Assembly (NCBI RefSeq): GCF_002250505.1
Contig: NZ_NJGY01000002.1
Span: 648,183-712,182 of the forward strand
DNA: 64,000 nucleotides
Source: Janthinobacterium sp. PC23-8
Lineage (GTDB): Bacteria; Pseudomonadota; Gammaproteobacteria; Burkholderiales; Burkholderiaceae_D
Reading direction: 5' to 3'
Shown here piece by piece: positions 12,344 to 21,312 of this stretch. Position 1 is the stretch's first letter, and the number at the start of each line of letters is the position of its first letter. The notes under the pieces were generated by a model. It saw nothing but the letters and a program-made list of their open reading frames with translations, searched no databases and was not told the origin of the DNA. The position numbers were made by a program, and so were the translations under genes.

Positions 12344-13419
12344 TGCGCCGTTCAGTTTTATTATTCGTGGCGCTGGCACTGCCTGCCTTGGCCGCGCCGC
12401 CGGTCTTCGCCCCCGTCACGCCGCTGCCAAGCGGCCAGTCCTTGCAGTTGCCGCACGACTTCGGCGCCCATCCGGCCTACAAGACCGAATGGTGGTACGC
12501 CACCGGCTGGGTCAGGACGGCCGGCGGCGAGCAGCTGGGCTACCAGGTGACCTTCTTTCGCAGCGCCACCAGCGCCGATGCCGACAACCCCAGCGCGTTC
12601 GCGCCCAGGCAGCTGATCATCGGCCACGCTGCCTTGTCGGACCCGAAAGTGGGCAAGCTGCTGCACGATGAAAAAAGCGCGCGCGAGGGCTTCGGCCTGG
12701 CCTGGGCCAAGGTCGGCGATACCGACGTCAAACTCGACGACTGGCGCATGCGGCGCGAGCCGGACGGCAGCTACCGGGTCAGCCTGGCGGCGCGCGAGTT
12801 CAATCTGCAGCTGCGCCTGACGCCCACCCAAAGCGTGCTGCTGCAGGGTGAAAACGGCTTTTCGCGCAAGGGACCGGGCCCAAGCCAGGCCAGCTATTAC
12901 TACAGCGTGCCGCAGCTCGCCACCAGTGGCACCATTGCCCGCGCGGGCGGCAAGAGCGAGGCGGTGACCGGCGCCACCTGGCTGGACCATGAATGGTCGA
13001 GCCAGGTGCTGGACGCGAACGCCAGCGGCTGGAACTGGCTCGGCGCCAACCTCGATGACGGCGGCGCCCTGATGGCCTTCCAGATCCGCAGCAAGACAGG
13101 TGCTAAACTGTGGGCCCATGCCAGCTGGCGCGACAAGCAGGGCAAGGTAACGCAGTTCGCGCCAGGCGAGGTCGATTTCACGCCCACGCAACTGTGGCGC
13201 TCGCCGCGCACCAGGGCCGAATACCCGGTCGCCATCGAAATCCGCACCGGCAGCACGCGCTGGCAGGTCACGCCGCTGCAGGCGGACCAGGAACTCGATT
13301 CGCGCCGCTCCACCGGCGCCGTCTACTGGGAAGGCGCGGTAACGGTGAAGCGCGACGGCCAGCCGGCCGGTCGCGCCTACCTGGAAATGACCGGCTATGT
13401 GGCGCCGATGAAGCTGTAA
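12343..13419 (+). CDS. AttH/CrtC-like lipocalin protein, exported
   Basis: 358 residues. A signal peptide (MRRSVLLFVALALPALAAPP) is followed by the CrtC/AttH family core: HPAYKTEWWYATGWV, LGYQVTFFRS, SYYYSVPQLATSG, ATWLDHEWSSQVLD and GWNWLGANLDDG. The family includes carotenoid 1,2-hydratases, but members beside FtsX permeases, as here, are more likely periplasmic lipid- or hydrophobe-binding subunits. The start at 12343 overlaps the permease stop. The frame extends further upstream only as antisense-like noise. I favour a permease partner over a hydratase. Confidence 0.85.
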   Translation: MRRSVLLFVALALPALAAPPVFAPVTPLPSGQSLQLPHDFGAHPAYKTEWWYATGWVRTAGGEQLGYQVTFFRSATSADADNPSAFAPRQLIIGHAALSDPKVGKLLHDEKSAREGFGLAWAKVGDTDVKLDDWRMRREPDGSYRVSLAAREFNLQLRLTPTQSVLLQGENGFSRKGPGPSQASYYYSVPQLATSGTIARAGGKSEAVTGATWLDHEWSSQVLDANASGWNWLGANLDDGGALMAFQIRSKTGAKLWAHASWRDKQGKVTQFAPGEVDFTPTQLWRSPRTRAEYPVAIEIRTGSTRWQVTPLQADQELDSRRSTGAVYWEGAVTVKRDGQPAGRAYLEMTGYVAPMKL

Positions 13420-13457
13420 AACTGTAGTACCGGACATGTAAATCAAAGCGAAAACCC

Positions 13458-15308
13458 ATGACAACCAGCACCGAAGCAACGAAAACCATCAGCAATACCG
13501 CACCCGCCGATACCGGCAGCAGCCGCGAATTGAAAAAAGGCAGCCTGGCCGCCTTCAAGGGCCTGATGCCCTTCCTCACGCCCTACCGCAAGCAGTTCAT
13601 GCTGGCCGGCATCGCGCTGGTGGTGGCGGCGGCCTCCACCCTGGCCATACCCGCCGCCTTCAAGCAGATGATCGACCTGGGTTTCGGCGGCGCGGCCGGT
13701 TCGACCAGCATCAAGCATGTCGACCTGGTGTTCCTGGCGCTGTTCGGCGTGGCCTCGGTGCTGGCGCTGGCCACGGCCGCGCGCTTTTATACCGTGTCGT
13801 GGCTGGGCGAACGGGTCACGGCCGATATCCGCAGCGCCGTGTACCGCCATGTGGTCACGCAAAGCCCGGAATTTTTTGAAACCACGCAGACCGGCGAGGT
13901 CCTGTCGCGCATCACCACCGACACCACCCTGATCCAGGCCGTGGTCGGCACCAGCATCTCGATGGCGCTGCGCAATGTGCTGCTGTTCCTCGGCGGCCTG
14001 GTGATGCTGTTCGTCACCAGCGCCAAGCTGGCCGGCATCATCATCGGCCTGTTGATCCTGGTGGTGGTGCCGATCATCGTGTTCGGCCGCAAGGTACGCA
14101 AGCTCTCGCGCGATTCGCAGGACCGCATCGCCGACGCCTCGGCCATGGCCGGCGAAATCCTCAACGCCATGCCGACCGTGCAGGCCTTTACGCACGAACA
14201 CATCGAATCGAAGCGCTTTGGCGACTCGGTCGAAGGCGCTTTCATGACGGCCATGCGCCGCATCCGCGCCCGCGCCCTGTTGACCATGATCGCCATTTTG
14301 CTGGTGTTCGGCGCCATCGTCTTCGTGCTGTGGCTCGGTGCGCGCGCCGTGCTCGACGGCTCGATGACAGGCGGCGACCTGGGCCAGTTCATCCTGTACG
14401 CGTCCATCGTGGCCGGCGCCATCGGTGCCTTGTCAGAAGTGATGGGCGAAGCCCAGCGCGCGGCCGGCGCCACCGAGCGCCTGCTGGAGTTGATGGCCGT
14501 CAAATCGGAAATCGAATCGCCCGTCACGCCACTGGCCCTGCCCACGCGCGCCGCCAATGGCGCGGCGCTGAGCCTCGATAACCTGATGTTTTCCTATCCC
14601 TCGCGCCCGGACACGGCCGCACTCGACCATGTGAGCCTCGATATCCGCGCCGGCGAAACCGTCGCCGTCGTCGGTCCTTCCGGCGCCGGCAAGACCACCC
14701 TGTTCCAGCTGTTCCTGCGTTTTTATGATCCGCAAAGCGGCAGCATTCGCCTCGACGGCGTCGAAATCAAGCAGCTGGACCTGCACACCCTGCGCGACGC
14801 GATCGGCATCGTGCCGCAAGATACGGTGATTTTTTCAAACGACGCGATGGAAAACATCCGCTATGGCCGCGCCAACGCCAGCGACGAGGAAGTCATCGCG
14901 GCGGCCAAAATGGCGGCCGCCCACGAATTCATCGAGCGCCTGCCGAACGGCTACAAATCGTTCCTGGGCGAGCGCGGCGTGCGCCTGTCCGGCGGCCAGC
15001 GCCAGCGCATCGCCATTGCGCGCGCCCTGCTGAAAAACCCGCCGCTGCTGCTGCTCGACGAAGCGACCAGCGCGCTCGACGCCGAATCGGAACGCCTGGT
15101 GCAAAAGGCCCTGGAAGCGGCGATGGTCGGGCGCACCACCGTCATTATCGCCCACCGCCTGGCGACCGTGCAGCGTGCCGACCGCATTATCGTCATGGAA
15201 GACGGCAAGATCGTCGAGACCGGCACGCATGCTACGCTGGTGGCCCTCGGTGGCATCTACGCCAACCTGGCCGCGCTGCAGTTCCATGCCGGGGTTACCG
15301 TTACCTAA
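13458..15308 (+). CDS. ABC-type exporter, fused membrane and ATPase domains (MsbA/LmrA type)
   Basis: 616 residues. The N-terminal half has six helices, the first GIALVVAAASTLAIPAAFKQM. The C-terminal ATPase has Walker A GPSGAGKTT, Q-loop IGIVPQDTVIFS, signature LSGGQRQRIAIARALL, Walker B LLLLDEATSALD and the switch His in IIAHRLATV. It acts as a homodimeric half-transporter in the inner membrane that exports lipids or drugs. It begins 38 bp after the lipocalin gene, so it may join that operon. It is not a substitute for the missing ATPase of the FtsX permease, because it has its own membrane domain. The gene ends at the left edge of an AT-rich tract. Confidence 0.92.
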   Translation: MTTSTEATKTISNTAPADTGSSRELKKGSLAAFKGLMPFLTPYRKQFMLAGIALVVAAASTLAIPAAFKQMIDLGFGGAAGSTSIKHVDLVFLALFGVASVLALATAARFYTVSWLGERVTADIRSAVYRHVVTQSPEFFETTQTGEVLSRITTDTTLIQAVVGTSISMALRNVLLFLGGLVMLFVTSAKLAGIIIGLLILVVVPIIVFGRKVRKLSRDSQDRIADASAMAGEILNAMPTVQAFTHEHIESKRFGDSVEGAFMTAMRRIRARALLTMIAILLVFGAIVFVLWLGARAVLDGSMTGGDLGQFILYASIVAGAIGALSEVMGEAQRAAGATERLLELMAVKSEIESPVTPLALPTRAANGAALSLDNLMFSYPSRPDTAALDHVSLDIRAGETVAVVGPSGAGKTTLFQLFLRFYDPQSGSIRLDGVEIKQLDLHTLRDAIGIVPQDTVIFSNDAMENIRYGRANASDEEVIAAAKMAAAHEFIERLPNGYKSFLGERGVRLSGGQRQRIAIARALLKNPPLLLLDEATSALDAESERLVQKALEAAMVGRTTVIIAHRLATVQRADRIIVMEDGKIVETGTHATLVALGGIYANLAALQFHAGVTVT

Positions 15309-15455
15309 TATTTCGTCGCCTATGTTTATCTTTATATTCAAAAAACAGATTTTAAAAAATTGACATAAATATGCCAACCACAAATAAAATATTTAATAAA
15401 TAAAAAATATAAATTTAATTAATTAAATAAATAAAACCATACGAGTTTATAAAAC
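15309..15455. other. AT-rich intergenic leader of the 15.4-19.4 kb cassette
   Basis: 147 bp of very AT-rich DNA in sharp contrast to the GC-rich ABC gene that ends at 15308. No terminator hairpin for the ABC gene and no RNA gene are visible. It holds the candidate promoter at 15360-15390. Confidence 0.6.
15360..15390 (+). promoter_or_regulatory. Candidate sigma-70 promoter of the AT-rich cassette
   Basis: A perfect TTGACA (15360-15365) is followed after 19 bp by TAAAAT (15385-15390). The spacing is long and the whole region is AT-rich, so a chance match is possible. It lies 66 bp before the first gene. Confidence 0.45.
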
Positions 15456-16721
15456 GTGTCAATCCCTTTTGAAATGAATAGCTTGCAATGGCACATGCAA
15501 CGTGATAGCCGTTCATTACGACTATTTACTGTTGAACCTCACGCTTATGAACCCGAGAAACATAGCGCCATATTATTTAGCATAGTAACCAGGCTAAAAA
15601 GCAACACAGAAGAATCTTATGGTACTAAAGTCAATATATTACCAGCCAGTTCATTTGATTTACTCGTTTTTCCTGAGGTTTTTCTTTGCAGTGCAGATTT
15701 GATTACTTTAGTAAATTCCTTAAGGTCTGCAGGCCCCACAGGATGCATACATACCGGAATTCGGCCTGATTCTAGCGAACGTTTTCTCTTTGCTCGCGAC
15801 GAGGTATTGAAACTATCCGAAGATCTCATTAAAGCTGGTGCTCGTCCTGACGACTTATGCAGATTTAGCAACTGGCTTATTAACCAAAAGAAGAATACTC
15901 ATTTCAACCTAGGTGCGGTAATAGCTGTGGATGTTGATAGCAAAGTAAGAATCACTCTTCATCCGAAAGTCCTTCGCTCAAAATTTGAGCTAAGTGCTTT
16001 TCCCGATTCCAATATGACTGAAGCGAAATTTCTGACACTCATTACACTTATACCTTCCGAGCCATCACTATTACCTATTACTCTCCAGCCATTACTTTGT
16101 TCCGATGCATTAATTCATGATACGGATTACCCAGGAACTCGCCCTATTGATGCAATAAGCCGTTATGGAAATAGTTTTAACAATACCATTCCGGATCACA
16201 TTGATATTATCTCCTTAGCTACATGCTCGCCTCATACTCCTTCCAAAGATTTTCCACTATGGCATATTGATTTCCGTGAAGGATTTTTGCGAATGGCGAA
16301 ACACGATAACAATTTAAGACATCGACATGCCATAATCGTAATGGCTAACTTTTTGCAAATTCCTGATAATCCAAGATTTGGTGGATTATCAGGAGCTTTT
16401 TTACCAATACCCCTTCACATTAATCGGCAACCAAAATCAGTAGTAGCATGTCAATATGCAACAGCAGAAAACTCTCACGATCCTGCCTGGCATATCAACG
16501 ATGTTGTAGTTTCTAAAAAACTTGCTCATATGATTTGCTTAAAATACCCTAAAATTCTGAATAGTTCGACTGTGACCTTGCTTGGATTTGACTTACATCG
16601 AGTGCTAAAAGAGGCAAACCACTATAATCCTTCGCACGGTTTATTGAATTACGAGATTCTCGTAGGCACTACACAACCTGACGGCACCATTTATTTTCAT
16701 GAGATTACCAATGATATCTAA
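15456..16721 (+). CDS. Divergent nitrilase-superfamily (carbon-nitrogen hydrolase fold) protein
   Basis: 421 residues from GTG 15456; ATG 15474 is an alternative. I read a nitrilase-type Glu-Lys-Cys triad: Glu74 in FDLLVFPEVFL (family pattern DLxVFPE), Lys171 in ITLHPKVLRSKFE (family pattern RKxH...FE) and Cys215 in LQPLLCSDAL (family pattern xxICxD). IDIISLATCSPHTP and HAIIVMANFLQIPDNPRFGG match the later family blocks, including the Asn before the gly-rich turn. The order and spacing fit the fold, but overall similarity to named amidases is low. The gene is much more AT-rich than its neighbours and overlaps the next by 23 bp. Function is unknown; cleavage or synthesis of an amide or nitrile is predicted. 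The assignment is by motif reading only. Confidence 0.6.
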   Translation: MSIPFEMNSLQWHMQRDSRSLRLFTVEPHAYEPEKHSAILFSIVTRLKSNTEESYGTKVNILPASSFDLLVFPEVFLCSADLITLVNSLRSAGPTGCIHTGIRPDSSERFLFARDEVLKLSEDLIKAGARPDDLCRFSNWLINQKKNTHFNLGAVIAVDVDSKVRITLHPKVLRSKFELSAFPDSNMTEAKFLTLITLIPSEPSLLPITLQPLLCSDALIHDTDYPGTRPIDAISRYGNSFNNTIPDHIDIISLATCSPHTPSKDFPLWHIDFREGFLRMAKHDNNLRHRHAIIVMANFLQIPDNPRFGGLSGAFLPIPLHINRQPKSVVACQYATAENSHDPAWHINDVVVSKKLAHMICLKYPKILNSSTVTLLGFDLHRVLKEANHYNPSHGLLNYEILVGTTQPDGTIYFHEITNDI

Positions 16722-19425
16722 TATATCAAGCCCCTTACGCGCCGCCCATTTTTCAAAAAATTGGGAAGGATGGGCTTGCCTACAACATTTTCTTCCTGTG
16801 GTTCTGCTGCGAGAGTTTATGGCAGAAATGGTTATTAGTATCTCAAAGGGAGATTTTCAATTTTCAGACTTATTTGAGGACCAAGAGCTTAGCAGTCATA
16901 TCACGCTAGGAAGTTGGATTATTCAGCCGAAATTAGTAAATGATAACCTTGCCTGCCAACTTCAAAATCAAATTCGTGGAATTACATGGATGAATGATGG
17001 CTTAATAAACTTGCACCCTAATGAAAATTATAACAAAGGCGTAATATCACTCCAAACCGCACTCCAGTTCGGGCAAATGGATCTATCTTCAGATTCAGAA
17101 ACCATCAAAAACAGATTAATCAATTGCACTCAGCCAACATTTTATCTTATTGCAAATGCAATTTTATCATTAATAGAAGCCTCACCAAAATTTCGTGAGG
17201 AAGACCCATATAAAATAATAAAAAAATATATTATAGCTTTACCTGAACCACTAAATATTGTTTTAATAAAGCACTTAGCAGACCTTCTTGCTGACTCAGA
17301 CCATTGGAACGGAGCTCAAATTCTTTATAAAAATTGCATTACATTAATTGAGCATTTAAGTATTGAATGGAGTTTCATTAAAGACTCGCTTAAAGAATTG
17401 ACACTTCAGTCCATTGCATCAACAGTTTATGTGATAGATGGACCAAATAAATCGGCAAAAATTTTAGAAAAAAACCTAAAAGATAAAAGCTTTAGTGAAA
17501 ATACACTTAGCATATGCAATTCTGCGACAGACCTTCTAGTAGCTGACTATAAAAAAATACCTCAAAACCTTAGCCACGATTTACGTCCAACTAACATTTC
17601 TCCTCCTTTACTAATAGACTCTCACGATGCAGCCTATGCGGTACGTGCCGACATTGAAGGTAAAACTGATCTAGCTCACAGAACTTTTTGGGCAACATTA
17701 AGGCGTCAATATGCCCTTGGAGCTTCATCTGAACGAAAAGTAACTCAAAATTTGTATGCTCGGAGTTTATTTAAAGCTACAGAAAAAAATCAAACCTTTA
17801 ATTCATTTAATTTAGCCGCATTTCTTTTACTATACTCAGGCGACTTCTCTGCAGTTTCACATATAGACTGGAAAGAGGAAATTATCAATCGCTTCATCAA
17901 TATCGAATTGATAGAAAGTTTAATTACTAAGCAAGTTGCATATCCTGGCTCATCAGTTGAAAGAGGACGTGTATTAGTAGCCCTGTTTGAACAATGGCTA
18001 TTAAAAATAAATATTGAACAAACTGATCTTGCGATGAGAATGATTTCGTATATTTCAACACTAGCAAAATTAAATAAATCATCTCAATATTCATGGACTG
18101 ATCTTTTAAATCCATGTATCGCAACATTAAAAAAAATAGCAAAATATCGCCCAGAATTTAGCAAATTATCAAAAGACGTTATTTGCGAAATGGCTTTATA
18201 TATTTTAAAAAATTCTAAAGATCAATACTGGACTGCCATATCCGGAATATTAGAACTTTCGTATATTCACATGAATCATTTTAATCAAGAACAACAATGG
18301 CTAATATTAAAATCAACGATTAAAATTTTAAATAACGGTGTAACCACTGCATGGCCAATTGTTGATCCGGCACTGGCAATATTATACTCAGAAGCTTCAT
18401 ATCAAGCTTGCGTCGAAAATAAAGCACTAGGCAGCAACATTATCAACACCATAATTCAATATGGTATGAATAGGGAACGTGAACAAGCACAATTTTTGGC
18501 AAATTTTCAACATTTCCCCCCAGATTTATTAGATGTGGATATGGTTAAGTTGAAATTAGAAAATATTATTGAATCTGTAGTTTCTGGCGCCAAGTCTAAC
18601 TCATCAAATTCGGTAAGCAAAATACAAGCACTTATACTAGTGCCAGAATTAATCGGAGAACGACGTCTCGCAATAGCCACAGAAGAAATCAACAACTTAC
18701 TATTACAGACGATTACTCCACCTCACAGATATTTTATGGCAGATTTATTTAAGCCAATACGAACGCTTGCGTATCAAATAAAGCAAAAAAAAATATTTAA
18801 CCTTCGCGAAATTAAAACATCCACAGATTTAATATTTTTAAATATGGAATATATTTGGTCTATTGCCACAAAGCTTCCTCATATAATGACCTCGTTTAGT
18901 ATCCCCCCACAGCCTAATGCTGACAGTGCGATTGTTCATAACTGGGCATTAGCCACTCTGGAGTTAGGCAGTGCAATTCATAAAGAAGAAAAAAGTGTAA
19001 ATATTCTTCAAAAAGCGAAAGATAAATCAGCACACTTATCTATTGGCATCGGAATGGCATTTGGAACTTTAACGGCGGGCCGATCAATTGATGAACCAGA
19101 AAAAATAAATATTCCTTCGGTACTTTCCGATACGAAAGATATGTTTTATGCAAATTTAGGACGTTATCTTATAGTTATGGAAAATTTAAAAAATCAGATA
19201 ACTCAGCAAACTCAAATATTGGACTCTTTACTGATTCAAACTTTTAAATTTGGACCGCGCCAAGCTGATATAGCGATACTTTTAGCAAGTATTCACTATA
19301 AAATAAATTTACAAGACAAAGAAAACCTTTTTATAGAATATAAACAGCGCTCGCTTTCTGATGCATCGATACGAGGCTTGCTTCAACCTGTATTAGAGCA
19401 AATTCATTTACAAGTTCGGCCGTAA
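16699..19425 (+). CDS. Large all-helical (solenoid-like) protein of unknown function
   Basis: 908 residues. ATG 16699 overlaps the upstream gene by 23 bp, and a second ATG at 16711 would still overlap by 11 bp, so translation is coupled. The sequence is a long run of amphipathic helices with no signal peptide, no convincing membrane helix and no Walker, nuclease, protease or HTH motif that I can find. The pattern of alternating helices of about 15-20 residues (for example at 150-290 and 430-640) suggests an HEAT- or TPR-like solenoid. Base composition is as AT-rich as the partner. I do not recognise it. A scaffold, sensor or inhibitor of the nitrilase-like partner is a reasonable guess. Confidence 0.6.
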   Translation: MRLPMISNISSPLRAAHFSKNWEGWACLQHFLPVVLLREFMAEMVISISKGDFQFSDLFEDQELSSHITLGSWIIQPKLVNDNLACQLQNQIRGITWMNDGLINLHPNENYNKGVISLQTALQFGQMDLSSDSETIKNRLINCTQPTFYLIANAILSLIEASPKFREEDPYKIIKKYIIALPEPLNIVLIKHLADLLADSDHWNGAQILYKNCITLIEHLSIEWSFIKDSLKELTLQSIASTVYVIDGPNKSAKILEKNLKDKSFSENTLSICNSATDLLVADYKKIPQNLSHDLRPTNISPPLLIDSHDAAYAVRADIEGKTDLAHRTFWATLRRQYALGASSERKVTQNLYARSLFKATEKNQTFNSFNLAAFLLLYSGDFSAVSHIDWKEEIINRFINIELIESLITKQVAYPGSSVERGRVLVALFEQWLLKINIEQTDLAMRMISYISTLAKLNKSSQYSWTDLLNPCIATLKKIAKYRPEFSKLSKDVICEMALYILKNSKDQYWTAISGILELSYIHMNHFNQEQQWLILKSTIKILNNGVTTAWPIVDPALAILYSEASYQACVENKALGSNIINTIIQYGMNREREQAQFLANFQHFPPDLLDVDMVKLKLENIIESVVSGAKSNSSNSVSKIQALILVPELIGERRLAIATEEINNLLLQTITPPHRYFMADLFKPIRTLAYQIKQKKIFNLREIKTSTDLIFLNMEYIWSIATKLPHIMTSFSIPPQPNADSAIVHNWALATLELGSAIHKEEKSVNILQKAKDKSAHLSIGIGMAFGTLTAGRSIDEPEKINIPSVLSDTKDMFYANLGRYLIVMENLKNQITQQTQILDSLLIQTFKFGPRQADIAILLASIHYKINLQDKENLFIEYKQRSLSDASIRGLLQPVLEQIHLQVRP

Positions 19426-19466
19426 AAATAAGCAATATTTAAAAATATTACTTTATTTAAAATCCT

Positions 19467-20150
19467 ATGAGCATCAATATACATTCATTTTTTCTTATCA
19501 ATCTTGGCATTACCGATTTATGGACTTTTTTGCTGGGCACGATCTTTATCGTCATCCTGCCCGGCCCCAACTCCATGTATGTGCTGTCGGTGGCCGCGCA
19601 GCGCGGCGTGCGGCCGGCCTACCAGGGCGCATTCGGCATTTTCACGGGCGACCTGATTTTGATGGTGCTGTCGGCCTGTGGCGTGGCTTCGCTGCTCAAA
19701 GCCAGCCCGGCCCTGTTTTATGTCGTCAAATATATCGGCGCGGCCTACCTGGCGTGGATCGGCCTGCAGATGCTGCTCGGCTGCTGGCGCAAGCTGCGTG
19801 CGAAAGAATCGGCGCACACCAGCGCCGAAGCGCCGGCAAATGCCAGGGAAAGCAAGCCGTTTCGCAAGGCGCTGCTGATCAGCCTGATGAACCCGAAGGC
19901 GATTCTGTTCTTTATTTCCTTCTTTATCCAGTTCGTCGATCCGAAGTTTGCCGCGCCGGCGCTGTCGTTTGCCGGCCTGGGCCTGATCTGCCAGCTGATC
20001 AGCCTTACTTATCTGACCGCCATCATCTTTCTCGGCGCGCGCCTGGCAGAGACCTTCCGCCGCCGTCGCCGCCTGTCGGCCGGCATGGGCGGCGGCGTGG
20101 GCGCCGTGTTTATCGGCTTTGGCGCGAAACTGGCGACGGCCACTTTGTAA
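19467..20150 (+). CDS. LysE/RhtB-family exporter, LeuE-like
   Basis: 227 residues. From residue 12 on it reads like LeuE: NLGITDLWTFLLGTIFIVILPGPNSMYVLSVAAQRG, with the PGPN motif in helix 1, then GIFTGDLILMVLSACGVASLL, and KPFRKALLISLMNPKAILFFISFFIQF (the NPK motif). Six membrane helices are expected, exporting neutral amino acids such as leucine. The first 11 residues (MSINIHSFFLI) are encoded by AT-rich DNA like the preceding cassette, whereas the rest is GC-rich. The cassette edge therefore seems to fall inside this gene's 5' end and to supply a new start codon. Confidence 0.87.
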   Translation: MSINIHSFFLINLGITDLWTFLLGTIFIVILPGPNSMYVLSVAAQRGVRPAYQGAFGIFTGDLILMVLSACGVASLLKASPALFYVVKYIGAAYLAWIGLQMLLGCWRKLRAKESAHTSAEAPANARESKPFRKALLISLMNPKAILFFISFFIQFVDPKFAAPALSFAGLGLICQLISLTYLTAIIFLGARLAETFRRRRRLSAGMGGGVGAVFIGFGAKLATATL

Positions 20151-20165
20151 ATCACGGAGACCGCC

Positions 20166-21245
20166 TTGACCGACCTTGAACTGCGCCTGCGCTGCCACAC
20201 CATCGTGCCTGGCCAGCGCCAGCCCACGCCCGCCGCCACCTTCGCCGCCATGGCCGCCTGGTGCCAAGCGAACGCGGTGGCCCACGATACCTATGGCGAA
20301 GGCGCGCTCATAGAGACCTTCGAGCAAAAGATCGCCGCTCTGCTGGGTTTTGAAGCGGCCGTGTTCTGCATTACCGGCACCATGACCCAGGTCACCGCGC
20401 TGCGCCTGGCCTGCCAGGACCGCGGCTCGCGCCTGGTAGCCCTGCACCCGACTTCGCATATCCTGCGCCATGAACGGGGCAACCATGAGCTGCTCGACCA
20501 TTTCAAGGCGCTGTTCATCGGCGATGCGCACCGGCCCTGGACGGTGGACGACCTGCGCGCCGTGCCCGACGCCCTGGGCGCAGCGCAAATTGAACTGCCG
20601 ATGCGCGAAATCGGCGGACAATGCCCGTCGTGGCAGGAACTGGACGCTATCAAGCGCCACTGCCGAGACAACAATATCCATCTGCATATGGACGGCGCGC
20701 GCCTGTGGGAGGCCCAGGCCGGTTTCGGCCAGCCATTGCACGCGATTTGCGACGGCTTCGATTCGGTCTATGTGTCGCTGTACAAGGGCATTGCCGGCCT
20801 GGGCGGCGCCGTGCTGGCCGGCCACCCGTCGTTCGTGGCCCGTGCGCGCGCCTGGTTCCACCGCCAGGGCGGCAATATCGTGCACCGCACGCCCTACGTG
20901 GTGGCCGCCGCAATGCAGTTCGACGCCCGCCTCGCGGCCATGCCGCAGTACTTTGCGCGCACCGAGTGGCTATACGCGCTGCTGAAGGACTACCCGGCGA
21001 TCGCCGTCAATCCGGCCCGGCCGCAAGCCAATATGCTGCACCTGCACCTGCCCGTCTCGCGCGAACGGGCCATCGCGATCCGCAACCAGGTGGCCGAAGA
21101 ACACGGCATCTGGCTGTTCGGGCGCGCCAGCCATGCGGCGCTGCCGGACCACAGCGTGGTGGAATGGTATGTGGGGGATCAGCTGCTGGAGATGCCAGAC
21201 GACACCGTGCGCAAGGCGCTTGATTTGCTGGCAATCGGATTGTAA
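20166..21245 (+). CDS. ltaE: Threonine aldolase family PLP enzyme
   Basis: 359 residues from TTG 20166, preceded by an ACGGAG ribosome site six bases upstream; no in-frame ATG lies near. The fold type I beta-eliminating lyase features are present: AHDTYGEGALIETFEQKIAALLG, HMDGARLWEA (Asp for PLP pyridine nitrogen) and the PLP lysine about residue 207 in SLYKGIAGLGG. The enzyme splits L-threonine or allo-threonine to glycine and acetaldehyde in the cytosol. It is 15 bp after the LeuE-like gene and ends at a bidirectional terminator. Coupling with an amino-acid exporter makes sense for amino-acid overflow control. Confidence 0.85.
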   Translation: MTDLELRLRCHTIVPGQRQPTPAATFAAMAAWCQANAVAHDTYGEGALIETFEQKIAALLGFEAAVFCITGTMTQVTALRLACQDRGSRLVALHPTSHILRHERGNHELLDHFKALFIGDAHRPWTVDDLRAVPDALGAAQIELPMREIGGQCPSWQELDAIKRHCRDNNIHLHMDGARLWEAQAGFGQPLHAICDGFDSVYVSLYKGIAGLGGAVLAGHPSFVARARAWFHRQGGNIVHRTPYVVAAAMQFDARLAAMPQYFARTEWLYALLKDYPAIAVNPARPQANMLHLHLPVSRERAIAIRNQVAEEHGIWLFGRASHAALPDHSVVEWYVGDQLLEMPDDTVRKALDLLAIGL

Positions 21246-21248
21246 ATC

Positions 21249-21277
21249 CAAAAAAAGCGCCCTCGGGCGCCTTTTTC
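21249..21277. terminator. Bidirectional rho-independent terminator
   Basis: An A-run, a GC stem (GCGCC/GGCGC with a CTCG loop) and a T-run form a hairpin that can stop transcripts from both sides. It sits between the convergent threonine aldolase and porin genes, as expected. Confidence 0.85.
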
Positions 21278-21312
21278 ACATCACGGCGGCCATTTGGACC
21301 GCCGCCAGCCAC

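Noticed and set aside
15309..19466. The AT-rich cassette as a prophage or transposon
   Set aside because: No integrase, transposase, terminal inverted repeat or convincing target duplication was found at its edges; only composition marks it as foreign.
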